DNA from: Sphaerulina vaccinii
Taxonomy: Eukaryota; Ascomycota; Dothideomycetes; Mycosphaerellales; Mycosphaerellaceae
Assembly: GCA_022570795.1 (NCBI GenBank)
Contig: JAKUDP010000010.1
Span: 744,001-808,000, forward strand
Length of the DNA stretch: 64,000 bases
Reading direction: 5' to 3'
Shown here: positions 10,490 through 21,185 of the stretch, one piece after another
Layout of the letters: each line of letters opens with the position of its first letter
How positions within the stretch are numbered: position 1 is the first letter of the stretch
The notes under the pieces: model-generated
The model's input: only the letters and a program-made list of their open reading frames with translations
Told to the model about the DNA's origin: nothing
The model's database searches: none
Position numbers and translations under genes: made by a program

Positions 10490-12193
10490 TCAGACAAAGT
10501 GGCTCTTGCGCTTTTCAGCGGCGTTGAGCACACCGAACATCATACTCTTGCGGTTGCCGCCGTCGACTGGCGTGGCTGGAGTTGGTGGCTGCTTGAAAGC
10601 TCCAAAGTCGTCACCCTCGCTGCTAGAAGCTGAGCTCAGGCCGAAGTAGCCATCTGACGAGTGGCCGCTCCCTCGCTTCTGTTGCATCTCAGAGCCGATG
10701 GGAGACATCTTTCTGCTACCACGCGAAGCGTCGTGGGCCTGGTCGAAGTTGAAGTCAGACTCGCTGACTGGACTTCCTCCAGACGATCGCGACACAGCAC
10801 GACGCTCATTGCCAGCCTTCATCAGACTATCAAGGGCGCGACGACGCTGACGCGTTGCAAAGTTCTTGCTTCCTTCGTGCTTGCTGGTCGGAGCAGCCGA
10901 AAGCTCCTCAATGGCAGGTGGGCCGCGCGGCTGTCGGATAGGGTGTTCGCCAGCACGTGCAGCACCAGGACCGAATGTGCCTGTCATGGGCGTTGGTGGG
11001 AAAGCACTGCGTTGGGAGCCAAAGGTGGCTGCACTGGCAGTCTTCGGGCCATCAGCCACGCCGCCAAATGCAGAAATGGCCAGAGAAGAAGCCTTCTTAT
11101 GGCCTCGTCGGAAGGCTGTTGCAGATGGCGGTGGAAGTGGCTCCACATGGTCGAGAGTCGATGGTGGCGATGATGTCTTCTTTGGAGGTGTGAAGGAGCG
11201 GCCGTTCGCGGGCGAAGAACGCTCAGTGGTAGGTGGTGTAGCATTAAAACCCTGGACTGGAGACTCGTATCGTGGTTGTGAGAACTGGTTATTCTGGACC
11301 TGCTGAATAGGAGATGCAATCTGTTGAGCTTGTTGGGCCTGTTGTTGAGCTTGTTGTTGTTGTACAGATTGGTCGACCGCGTAGGAGTAGCCCTGGATGT
11401 TTGGGTTATAGACTAGGTAGACACCAGGCTGACCTGGTACTTCGATGGGCGATTGCATCTGTTGTTGTTGCTGCTGAAGCTGCTGAAGCTGCTGGAGCTG
11501 CTGCTGCTGTTGCTGTTGTTGCTGAGCATAGTAGGCCTGCTGCTGTTGCTGAGCAGTCATCTGAGCCTGGTGGAATGACCCACGACCGCTCAAGTTTATG
11601 CCTTGAGTGGCAGCCGTGATGTTGGCAAGCTGCTGCTGCAATTGCTGCTGGCGCTGAGCCAGGTAGAGGCTATGCATCTGCATCTGTTGCAATACGGTTG
11701 GGTCTACATCTTCCTGCTCGTACATGGTTGGTGGTGCCAAAACTTGCTCAGGCAGAGAATACATCTGACGTCCGGCGTTCTTAGCGTACTGAGATGAGGT
11801 GTCGAAGCTGGTTGCCGAAGCAGTCTGTGGCATCTGCTGACCATATCCACCGTAGCTCTGGTCTTGCCATTGAGAGGCGTTCATGCCAGACATCGAGTGG
11901 TGAGTCTGGTGATAAGGAGCGGATGCTGGGACCGAAGGGGTCTTTCGCTGGGTACGTAGACCTTCGAGCAGGTGAGACCGGCTGGTACGTGGAGTTGGAT
12001 TGTCGGTGGAGTTCTCGCTGATCGGTGGAAAGCTAGGTGGGAGAGCTACGCTCAGCCTCTTAGTGTTCTGACGCTGTCCCCTCGCACCACTGAAGCCAGA
12101 CCCGGGCTGACCGAGACCGCCCATCGGGAAGCCGTTGTTGTTGTTGTTGTTGTTATAAGTCATTTGAGCAATGCCGCCTGTGCCAATGCTCAT
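10490..12193 (-). CDS. Gln/Asn-rich low-complexity protein with a conserved-looking basic segment
   Basis: Uninterrupted 567-residue frame on the minus strand. It begins with an Asn run (residues 14-20), continues Ser/Pro-rich, then has long Gln tracts around residues 205-255 and 280-300. The Gln tracts mix CAG and CAA codons. The C-terminal third contains a charged, less repetitive stretch (HPIRQPRGPPAIEEL, then SKNFATRQRRRA) that looks constrained and could be a short functional motif. No signal peptide, membrane span, zinc motif or RNA-binding domain is visible. Gln-rich fungal proteins are often transcription co-regulators or RNA-granule components, but nothing here decides between these. 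I do not assign a function. Confidence 0.8.
   Translation of the reverse strand: MSIGTGGIAQMTYNNNNNNNGFPMGGLGQPGSGFSGARGQRQNTKRLSVALPPSFPPISENSTDNPTPRTSRSHLLEGLRTQRKTPSVPASAPYHQTHHSMSGMNASQWQDQSYGGYGQQMPQTASATSFDTSSQYAKNAGRQMYSLPEQVLAPPTMYEQEDVDPTVLQQMQMHSLYLAQRQQQLQQQLANITAATQGINLSGRGSFHQAQMTAQQQQQAYYAQQQQQQQQQLQQLQQLQQQQQQMQSPIEVPGQPGVYLVYNPNIQGYSYAVDQSVQQQQAQQQAQQAQQIASPIQQVQNNQFSQPRYESPVQGFNATPPTTERSSPANGRSFTPPKKTSSPPSTLDHVEPLPPPSATAFRRGHKKASSLAISAFGGVADGPKTASAATFGSQRSAFPPTPMTGTFGPGAARAGEHPIRQPRGPPAIEELSAAPTSKHEGSKNFATRQRRRALDSLMKAGNERRAVSRSSGGSPVSESDFNFDQAHDASRGSRKMSPIGSEMQQKRGSGHSSDGYFGLSSASSSEGDDFGAFKQPPTPATPVDGGNRKSMMFGVLNAAEKRKSHFV
11458..11560 (-). repeat. CAG/CAA triplet tract encoding polyglutamine
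   Basis: On the plus strand this reads as repeated TGC/TTG/CTG triplets, so the minus strand encodes long Gln runs broken by Leu. The synonymous mixing makes it less prone to slippage than pure CAG. Confidence 0.8.
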
Positions 12194-14723
12194 TGTTTTA
12201 AGATGAAAGATTCCTGGTAGTGCGTAGAAGTCGGGAGTCGTAAAACCGTTGCTAGTGGTAAAGCTACAGCGGACCGAAACAGAATCGCTCTCGAAGGCAG
12301 ATGATTAGACACTTGCTGAAGGGATTTTGTCGTTGTGCCGTCGAACACCCAAAATTAGGCCGCTCTGTATCAAAGCCCACGGCGTTGCTGTAAGGTACAA
12401 ATTATGAGATTACAAAGAAATACGTTCTTTCGAGGTTGCCAGTGCCAGCTGCCGCGACAATGCAGAGTCTTTGTCGAAGATTGCCGCCGAAAGATGAAGA
12501 GTCCGAAGTGCGCTTTGTTTGGTTCGTCCTGACGTCGATTGTCGGATGAAAAGTGTGATTGTATGCGTGTCTGAGGCGCGATCGAGCAGCTGGAAGAGCA
12601 CACGCGACGGAGTATGTAGCGAGTTCGCTGACTTGTAGGTGAAGACAAGCGGCAGGCGTGATGGTCGCAGTGAGTCGAGATGGGGTATGTGCGAATGTGC
12701 GCGTGCGGTGACGGACTGGAGATTAGGGGAGGCTGTGACGACAGAGAGTGCACGCTGCTGTGTGTGTGTACGTCCTTGTCTGCGGCCGGCGAGCTCGAAG
12801 TCGAAAAATCAATAACGGTAGATGCGAGCGAAAGATGCAAGTGCTGCGCGTAGACAGACAACAGACGGCGGTCAAGGAAGGATCGATGATAGTAGTGTGG
12901 AAGAGGATGTGAAGAACAGAGAGATGCACCAGCAACGGCGGACAAAGGAGTCGACTGGTGAACTGAATCTGATAGGTGGAGGTCCCATGCAAGTGCATGG
13001 GATTCTGGTCCACTAGCTGCCGCCTCGTGCATCTCGACCAATTATCACACACACTGCTTCCTCTTTGCTCGCGCTATTCTTTGCATACCACTGCGCGAAG
13101 ACCACATCGTCGCCGTCCGCAGTTTGCCCATATCTATAGTCTCGCCAATGCTGGTGAGAACGCCTCGAAAAGACCGCAAAAGACCGCGTGTAGACCCGCT
13201 AAACTACTGTGATGTGTTTCAGCACTCTTTACAAGGGTGCCTCGATCTGCAGACTGTGGTTCCGATGATGAGCGCGGTCGAGTCGCCTAGCTGCATGGAC
13301 TTGTCTTCTCTGCTTCCTCCAGGCGCTTACGAAAGTGCAGCGACACGTACATCACGCATATGGCGCGCTTTCCGATGCACACAACCGCCACGCCATGTAC
13401 GCAGGTCCTGGAGCTGTTTACCAGAGTGGCTTTCTTTGACAGCTACCAATATCAGCCCTCTGTACCACACCCTCACCAGGATCCCCTCCAAAGATGGCCG
13501 TAATGATGGGAAGTGGCTCGATCTCACATCGTAGCACAGCAGCTCACATCCCTTCACCACTTCGGCGTACGACCAAGTTCTAGAACTCGGCTACTGACTT
13601 CAAGCACTTTGCAGGCAATGATTTGCAGAACTGCAGTTGTCGCTGACTCTCGTCCTCTATCCTCGCTCTCAGCTCCGGTAGGGATATGCAGGAACTTGAC
13701 GCAAGACTACACATTGCAATTTTGTGATTGGCTGTTTCATGTCAATTACCTCAACGATCAACGACCTAGAACCCTTACAGTTGACCTCGTGGCAGCCAGC
13801 AACAGTCGATCACGACCAGCAAGGTATTACTTGTCATGGACTTCGGAGTATTCATCCTAGCTGTGCCAATAGATCTTCGAAAGCAATGATTCAGCCATGA
13901 ACACCTGTTCCGGAGAACGAAATGCGAGTCGATAAGGCTCCCCATCTGTTCATCGCGAGTAACATGCATTTATTTCAAGCCCGACATACTGCGAAGCGTA
14001 CATGACCAATCTTCAAGCATTCATAACCAATGTCTATAGACTCCGAGGCAACCCGAAAGCAACTTGCCACCACAGAGTGTCGGCCACTCCACCGGTCAAG
14101 CAGTACCGCATTTGGACCGCACCTACTATCGAGCTTGTATAAGCCACGAGAGCGGTGTGATGAGGAGACCAACAAGCAAGACCGGTAGACGGGTTGTTGT
14201 GTGCTCGTGATAGATGCGAGTAGCTCTTTGCCAGTCTATTGGCTGCGCAGCTGATGCCTCAAGCTGGTAGCTTGAAAACTCGGTACAGCCAGTCAGAGCT
14301 GCGAAGAAGGCTTCGATGGCGTTGGAAATACCCTGATATGTGGTTGAGCAAGCGTAGCAGTCGATTATCGAGAACAGAATAGATATGTCCACTTCTACAA
14401 TATCGTTCTCTTATTTTCATGCGATCGTCTTTACGTTCATAGTACAGAAGTCGATGGACCTCGCATAAGCAGAAGGAGGACATGAAAGAAACAAGAAAGT
14501 AGCGCACTAGCAACAACTTCACTTCTATCGATGATTTTTGTCATCACCCCAATTCTCAACCGCCGCTATGCACATGTTGATCGGTATCGCACCTACACAA
14601 GCCCACACGTAGTGCCCCCTGAAGCACAGTTCCTAGACAGTAGCACCACTCCATGAAGAGAGCAAAGACAGCTAATCTTGCAATGCACCAGAGGACAGCC
14701 GCATAAACCATCCTGAGGTACTC
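12194..14723. other. intergenic region without a supportable gene
   Basis: The left part (12194 to ~13050) is the upstream flank of the Gln-rich gene and is pyrimidine-rich on the coding strand, as expected for a fungal leader or promoter. Frames of up to 223 codons there are Ser/His/Thr-rich and appear to be translated leader. From ~13.1 to 14.7 kb only short overlapping frames occur, and the right end is the 3' flank of the BZZ1-type gene. I see no RNA gene or repeat. Confidence 0.45.
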
Positions 14724-17020
14724 CTAGACCTCCTTGACCCAGGTGGCAGGCACAACACCCCTCCCAGCCCGACTCTCAACCTCACACCACCCATCGCCCT
14801 CATCGGCCTTAACCAGAACCATCTTCTCTCCTTCTTCCATGTCCACCTCGCCAGGTCCAGAAGCCTGATAGGTGTAAAGTGCTTCGACATGTTTCTTTCC
14901 CGCCGCACCTCCCGTCCTTCGCGGCGCAACAGCTGGTCCTTGCTTCTTCTTTCTGATGCTACCATCATCTGATCCGGTGCCACTGTGGTTTGACGCAGCG
15001 ACGCTGACTGGTCGCGCACTTTCTTGAAGATCATGAGCAGGAAAGATGGAAGCATAAGATGCTGGCACGAGACCTGGTTCGGAACCAAAGCTGTTAGGTT
15101 TGATTTTGATCCACCCTGAGCCATCATCTGGTTCGACAAGAGTGAATTCCTCTCCTTCGGAAACTGGAATCTCGCCATCACCGCCGTTGGGTTGGTAGGC
15201 GTAGAGCATCTTACCCTTTTGTATGCTGCCATTCTCATCGTGTTTCACGTATGAGGTTGGAGGAGGTGCCATGACGCGGTGTCTTGTTGAGGAAGACGAT
15301 ATCTTACTCGTAGGTGCTGTTGATGCTGCTGCTGATGAAGGTTCTTCAGCGGAAGATCGGATGGTCATGCCTGAGACGCTGCGATTGGCGCTCGCTGCGT
15401 AGCCAGAACTGAGAGTGTTCATGGAACCTATCGTGTCACTTCTTTGGAGGCCTGGATGGCCATTGTCGTGTGCGCCGTCGCCGTTACTTGACACTGGAGG
15501 AGGCGCAGATTGTACTGCTTGAGCTGCTGCTTGTCGGGAAGCTTTTGCAGACTTCTTCTGTTCTTTGTTGAGTTCGCCAGGACAATCCGCTGGTACTTTC
15601 AATTCGCATTTGGTGTGGCAGGTGAAGCCGCAGTCTTCACAGCTCAGTCCTTTCGCGTTCAGACCCCACAGTCTGTCGCCGCATAGGTCACAGCTCGTGG
15701 GAATCTTATATGTTTGGTTCTTGAATCTGTGGTTGCGAGCTCCGACTGAGATATCGCCTACTGCAGATGTGATGGTGCTGACTTCCACTTCTGCTGTCAC
15801 GCGTTTCCGTTCTGCTTCGTGTAGCAGTTCCTGCTGATGGAACTGTGCTCGTACCACTTCTACTTCATCACGCTTGTCTTTGCCATCACGGATGGCCTGC
15901 CTGACACGCTTGGCACCCTCCACCTCTCTGCGTTTTGCATCGCACTCTCGTCTGAGCTCTCCTAGTGATGATTTGGATTTGGATAATATGTTCATGAGAA
16001 AAGTCTTGCTCATCGGGTCAGAAGCCATGACATCGTCGTCTAGCCAGACTGGCGCAGGCTCGAAACCAAAGTCGGGAGGATCTTGCCATTGAGCAGCATT
16101 ATGTCGCACAAACATCATGCTGTCCAGGAGAGGATTGTTACGAGGTATCTCTGCAGATAAGTGGTCCAATAGTTGTGTTGAGTTCTTCAAGGCCTGGGTC
16201 TCCATGGAAGCAGCATTCAACCATAAACCATTCAGCGCTGAAGTTCGTGCCTCAGAAAGTGATTGTAAAGACTGTTGCAGCACATCACATTAGCCGGACA
16301 TGCTCGCCTTGAGATGGAGGAGAAAGCAAGAGTACTTACATCAAGGAGATCAGGAACGTAGTCATGGTAGTATCGTTCTTTCTGCTTGTTCGTAACGTTG
16401 ATTGCGATCAAGTATGTGTTCTTGGTATTCCGCATCTCGGCCTGCTGCTGCTGGAACGCTGCCTGCGCCTTCTGCTTGCCATGATCAAAGCTGCTCTCCG
16501 TCTTCTTTCGTTTATTCTCAACCTCTTGACAGACGCTGTCATATTTGCCTTTCGTCTTCTTCAGGTCCGCATAGCTGCCATCTCGTTCCTTCTCGAGCTT
16601 GGCCGCGTAATCGGCGTGAGACTTGCGCAGGTCCTCGTACTTGTTCGTGAGATGCTTCAAAGGTTCTGCTACATGACCAATCAAGGCATTGGCAAACTTT
16701 TCGTGTTCCGTAGCCCGACTCTCGAGGGTGGTAAGTTGGACAGTCCACGTGGTCATCGATGCACTCTCCAGTGAGCCGGGAGTCACTGTGGGTGTATCGC
16801 CCACACTCAGACTGCTCGTCTTCCTCGACTTCTTCTCGTAGTACTTCTTGGCCAGAGCATTCAGCTTCTGACTGTACTCCTTCTCAATGGCATGTCGTTC
16901 GCGGTAGAACTGCTCAATGTCGCTGAGCCAGGCAATACCGTTCGCAACCCATGCATTCACTGGCTTGAAGCCATCCTTCAGTTCGGCGCCAAAGCTGGGC
17001 GCAATCTCAACTTCCGTCAT
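14724..17020 (-). CDS. BZZ1: F-BAR, C1 and double-SH3 protein, BZZ1-type
   Basis: Two exons on the minus strand, 17020-16340 and 16271-14724, flank a 68-bp intron (GTAAGT donor, CAACAG acceptor, phase 0) and encode 742 residues. Residues ~1-300 form an F-BAR/FCH membrane-curving coiled coil (start MTEVEIAPSFGAELKDGF). A C1-type zinc domain lies at 408-457 (H, then CDLC, CEDC, CHTKC). Two SH3 domains follow, at roughly 580-640 (LYAYQPNGGDGE) and 685-742 (LYTYQASGPGEVD). This order is diagnostic of Bzz1, a syndapin-like protein that works with the WASP/type-I myosin machinery at endocytic actin patches. The C1 domain is often degenerate in this family and may not bind diacylglycerol. It shares a ~415-bp divergent promoter with DBP5. 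Confidence 0.95.
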
Positions 17021-17435
17021 CTTGATAGTCTCTTCATAGTAACAAGTGAGTTGTCAGAGTCAGACAAGAGGCAACTTTTCCAACCCTCACAAGACACAAG
17101 ACACGCGAGAGGCGCAGTCCAGCCAGCCAAGAATGAAACATCGGCATCGAACTCGTGGCTGCCCTTGCCCCGCCCGCCACTAGCGCATCGTGCCGCACGT
17201 TCCTTCCATTGTTGTTCGGGAGAGCTTCGATAAATGAGTTCAATCTTCAATTTTCACCTTCTTCACAAACACACCTCGAGAAGACTCGTCCGACTTCTTC
17301 TCTGCCGCGCATTCATCACTACGGTACCCGACTGTCATTGTTCCACAAACACAAACATCACCCACTTCAGAGACACTTTCTGGCGCCTGACACAAACTCA
17401 CCATTGACACCCCCCCCCCACCACCACGCGACAAG
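17021..17435. promoter_or_regulatory. divergent promoter between BZZ1-type gene and DBP5
   Basis: The 415 bp between two opposed start codons must hold both promoters and leaders. The DBP5 side is C/A-rich and ends with a run of C just upstream of the DBP5 ATG. I recognise no specific factor site. Confidence 0.6.
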
Positions 17436-19067
17436 ATGTCGACCGAACCCGATGCCGTCAAGCTCGACGGTCTCAATCTAAAAGACGAAAAGACCTCCAA
17501 TGGTACGAATCCAGGCGCCGCCACCTTCTCACCAGCCGGTCCCGGATTTAAGTGGTCCGACGAGGACGACTCGACTCCTGCAGGAACTGACAAGAAGGCA
17601 GGTGGTGATGCGAAAGAGAAGAGCGATTTGGAGCAGGCACAGACTGATGGCTCGACGCCGTGGATTGGAGGCTCCTCATTTCCAACCACTAACGACCCCA
17701 AGAATATTGGATCCAAGGGATTGGATGAGCCCGAGTTCGACGTCAATGTGAAGTTGGCAGATTTGCAGGAGGACCCAAACAACCCGCTTTACTCGGTGAA
17801 GACTTTCGACGAATTGAACTTGTGAGTTGTGCTGAACGGAGCTCTTACATGAAATGGCTACTGACAACACAACAGGCGAGAGGAGCTGCAGCGCAGTCTG
17901 ACAATCATGAACTTCGTCAAGCCCTCGAAGATTCAGGAGCGCGCTCTGCCACTTCTTCTCAAGAACCCGGTCAACAACTTCATCGGACAGTCGCAGTCTG
18001 GTACCGGCAAGACTGCCGCATTCGTCTTGAACATCCTCCAGCGCATCGATCCGAGCTCGAATAAGCCACAAGCGCTAGTCCTCGCTCCCACTCGCGAGCT
18101 GGCTAAGCAGATTGCTGGCGTCGCCTCGCTCATGGGCGCTATGCTGGAAGACAAGGGACTGCGAATCTTCGAGGCTGTTCCAGATCCTGCCAAGCGCAAT
18201 CTGCAGATCGATGCACAGCTCGTTGTGGGCACACCAGGAACGGTCATGGACATGTTGAAGCGTCGTCTCCTAGACCCAAGAGAAATCAAGATCCTCACGC
18301 TGGATGAGGCAGACAATATGCTGGATATGCAGGGTATGGGCGATCAGTGCAAGCGCGTGAAGGGAGGACTGCCAAAGAGTGCTCAGATCGTGCTCTTCTC
18401 GGCCACGTTCCCACCAGAGGTGCTCGCCTTCGCTGAGCAGTTCGCACCCCAATCGAACATGATCACCCTGCAGGTGGAGGAGCTCTCTGTAAAGGGCATC
18501 AAGCAGATGTACTTGGATTGCCAGAACGATGAGGAGAAGTATGCGGCCCTGATCAAATTCTACGGTCTCATGACAATCGGATCCTCAGTCATCTTCGTCA
18601 AGCGCCGGGACACAGCTATTGAGATTGAGCGGAGAATGACCGCCGAGGGCCACAACGTGGCGTCTCTGACGGGAGCAAAGGAGGGCATGGATCGCGACGA
18701 GACATTTAGGAAATTCCGTGAAGGCGAGGCCAAGGTTCTCATTGCTACCAACGTCCTGGCGCGTGGTATCGACGTTTCAACTGTCACCATGGTGGTCAAT
18801 TACGACATTCCGGAGACGGTTGATGGCCAGCCAGACTTCGAGACGTATCTGCATCGTATCGGCCGTACAGGTCGTTTCGGTCGCACTGGAGCCGCCCTGA
18901 CCTTCGTTCACGACCGCAAGAGCTGGCAAGGCCTGATGGCGATCTGCAAGCATTTCGGCGTTGAGCCAACCAAGCTTGACACCAGCGACTGGGATGTGGT
19001 TGAGCACACGATCAAGACGATCATGAGGAACTCTCGCAACGCAGTGGGAGATTTCGATATGTCCTAG
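17436..19067 (+). CDS. DBP5: DEAD-box ATP-dependent RNA helicase Dbp5
   Basis: Exons 17436-17821 and 17876-19067 join across a 54-bp intron (GTGAGT donor, CTGAC branch, ACAG acceptor) to give 525 residues. An acidic N-terminal extension precedes the helicase core. Visible motifs are the Q-motif region KPSKIQERALPL, motif I GQSQSGTGKT (~166-175), PTRELAKQ, TPGT, DEAD (in LDEADNMLD), SAT, ARGID and HRIGRTGRFGR. The phrases YGLMTIGSS and FSATFPPEV fit Dbp5 specifically. Dbp5 sits on the cytoplasmic face of the nuclear pore and strips export factors from mRNA, activated by Gle1 and inositol hexakisphosphate. It also takes part in translation termination. Those roles come from the family; the sequence shows a complete set of catalytic motifs. 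Confidence 0.97.
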
Positions 19068-19472
19068 ATCGGCGAGGAGACGGGGGAAGGCCAACAGTTT
19101 TCTTCTTTGACAGTGACGACTGATCACGCTGCTGAGGGGGAAGTTCTCATGACATTGTAGAAGGAATGCGCGCGAAGAGAGAGACTACTAGCGGCTTGAG
19201 TCATGCATGTTTTAGCGTTCAAAAGGAAAAGGGCATTAGCATGTGCCTTCAAGGAGACGGGCGACAGAGATAACGCCTGCACGATAGATACCCGGGCTTA
19301 GACTAGCCTACCGCAATGATATGAAGACTGAGAAATTGCTCGAGGAGTCCTCACGAGCACAATTCTACATGTGCATATCTGACGCCTGACCGCTGATGCT
19401 TTGCTTCTAATGGCTGCTATTCTCCGCCTGACACGCACTCTGTGTCGCAAACCTGTATACATTGTCTGACAT
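19068..19472. other. convergent 3' intergenic region
   Basis: Lies between the DBP5 stop and the CoA-ligase stop, so it should hold both 3' UTRs. No gene or strong hairpin terminator was recognised, as expected for polymerase II genes. Confidence 0.5.
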
Positions 19473-21185
19473 CTACATCTTGCTCTGTCTGGGATCAGCG
19501 TCACCAACCTCTGATTTCGCTCTCTCCCTCAACTCCTTTCTCAGCAACTTGCCGCTGGGGTTCTTCGGGATGGCATCGACAGCAACACATCCACCGTCCA
19601 ATCTTTTATGTCTAGACACACGCTCCGCCATCCAGCTCGCGACTTCCTTTGGACCAGCTTTTGAGCTTGGCTTGAGAACGATGTAGGCGCGAGGAGCCTC
19701 TTCGCCTTTGATCGTCACTCCTACGACTGCAGCATCGTCTACCTCTGGGTGGTCCAGAAGGAGAGATTCGAGTTCGGCTGGAGCAACCTGCAAGCCTTTG
19801 ACTTTGATAAGTTCTTTCTTGCGGTCCACGACGTGGATGAGACCTTTAGCATCTCGGAAGGCGACGTCGCCTGTTTTCAACCATCGTTCGTCCTGGCCAC
19901 CAGATGAAAAAGTCTTAGTAGTTTCGGCTTCACGCCTCCAGTAGCCTTTCATTACGTTGGGACCTCGAACCCATAGTTCACCTCTTTCAGATTCCTTTCC
20001 ATCGGGTGCTGGAATCTCTTTCTCATTGTCGTCCACGAGCATAGCGGAGATGTTGGGGTTCACCTCACCGACAGCAGCGAGATCGATATCGCCTTCCAGG
20101 TTAGGATCCCAAGTGACAGCTGAACAGGTAACTTCAGTCATGCCCCATCCCTGTCTGATCTGGACCTTTGCCTTGAACCTCCTCTCAAACTCTAGCATCG
20201 TCTCCTTTCCTAGAGGTGCAGCTCCACAACCTACTCCCTCTAGGGAGGATAGGTCAAACTTCGTGACTTCATCTCTCTTGGTCAACTGTACAACGATCGG
20301 AGGCACCAATGTCAAATTCGTGATGCGGTACTTCTGAATATACTCCAACATTTTCACAAAATCGTACTTTGGCATCAAGTATATTGGAATTCCTTGTAGA
20401 GGGTAGTTAAGTCCGTAATAGGTTTGGCCGTAAGCATGGTACATAGGCAGGAATGCTATAATACTCGCACGTTTTTGCCATTCTGCATGATCGGTCTTGA
20501 GGGCGCCTACGTAGTTTGTTTGTTCACAGTTGCCAATGTAGTTGTAGTGCGTGATCTCCACACCCTTAGGAAGACCGGTCGTTCCACTCGAGTAGTTGAG
20601 GACTGCCGTACGATTTTGTTGCTCTCGAGAAGTGAAATCTTCCCAACGGAAACACTGGGCTTCAGATATGGAGGCGAGGAGTGATGTCCAAGATCTGATT
20701 CCCTTGACAGATGAGGTTCTGTTCTCGAAGGTTTTGGTTCCATCGTCGAAGACGTAGAGGTTTTCCAGTGGGAAGCCTGACTCTTTGGCAGCTTGGATTC
20801 CAGTCTCGAGGTTTGCCTCCCCAACCAGGAAGAACTTCGCTCCGGAGTCTTTGAGTTGGTGGGCCGCTTCTCGAGGTACGTAGGTGGGGTTTGCTGCTGA
20901 GAAGATGCCTCCTGCCATGATTGTGCCGTACTGCACGGATGTAAAGAAGATAGTGTTGGGTGAGAAGAGTAGAAGACGGTCTCCAGTCTGGAAACCTGCT
21001 TTCTTGAGACCAGCGGCGAGACGCATGCTCCATTCTCGATACGTATGGTGGGAGAGGTAGTTCTCAGGCTTATCGCCCTCGATAATCAGAGGTTTGTCAC
21101 TAAGCTTTGCATTTGGTGACTGGAACAGGTACGTCGGCAGCGAACAGGCAGGAATGTCGATCGACCATCTCGACTTCCAAGGCAT
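19473..21185 (-). CDS. 4-coumarate-CoA-ligase-like acyl-CoA synthetase, probably peroxisomal
   Basis: Intronless 570-residue member of the adenylate-forming (ANL) family. The AMP-binding P-loop NYSSGTTGLPKG is at 197-208, GWGMTEVT near 345-352, the hinge region holds WLKTGD and DRKKELIKVKG, and the C-terminal catalytic Lys lies in NPSGK (~546). The family joins a carboxylic acid to CoA through an acyl-AMP. Likely substrates are medium/long-chain or aromatic acids, but sequence alone does not choose. The last three residues, SKM, are a PTS1-type peroxisomal signal tolerated in filamentous fungi, as in many fungal 4CL-like ligases. Neighbours give no pathway context. Confidence 0.93.
   Translation of the reverse strand: MPWKSRWSIDIPACSLPTYLFQSPNAKLSDKPLIIEGDKPENYLSHHTYREWSMRLAAGLKKAGFQTGDRLLLFSPNTIFFTSVQYGTIMAGGIFSAANPTYVPREAAHQLKDSGAKFFLVGEANLETGIQAAKESGFPLENLYVFDDGTKTFENRTSSVKGIRSWTSLLASISEAQCFRWEDFTSREQQNRTAVLNYSSGTTGLPKGVEITHYNYIGNCEQTNYVGALKTDHAEWQKRASIIAFLPMYHAYGQTYYGLNYPLQGIPIYLMPKYDFVKMLEYIQKYRITNLTLVPPIVVQLTKRDEVTKFDLSSLEGVGCGAAPLGKETMLEFERRFKAKVQIRQGWGMTEVTCSAVTWDPNLEGDIDLAAVGEVNPNISAMLVDDNEKEIPAPDGKESERGELWVRGPNVMKGYWRREAETTKTFSSGGQDERWLKTGDVAFRDAKGLIHVVDRKKELIKVKGLQVAPAELESLLLDHPEVDDAAVVGVTIKGEEAPRAYIVLKPSSKAGPKEVASWMAERVSRHKRLDGGCVAVDAIPKNPSGKLLRKELRERAKSEVGDADPRQSKM

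Noticed and set aside
12370..13041. 223-codon minus-strand frame upstream of the Gln-rich gene
   Set aside because: Ser/His/Thr-rich translation of a pyrimidine-rich leader; overlaps other frames and has no domain.
15565..15837. plus-strand frames opposite the BZZ1-type gene
   Set aside because: Antisense shadows of the C1-domain coding sequence.
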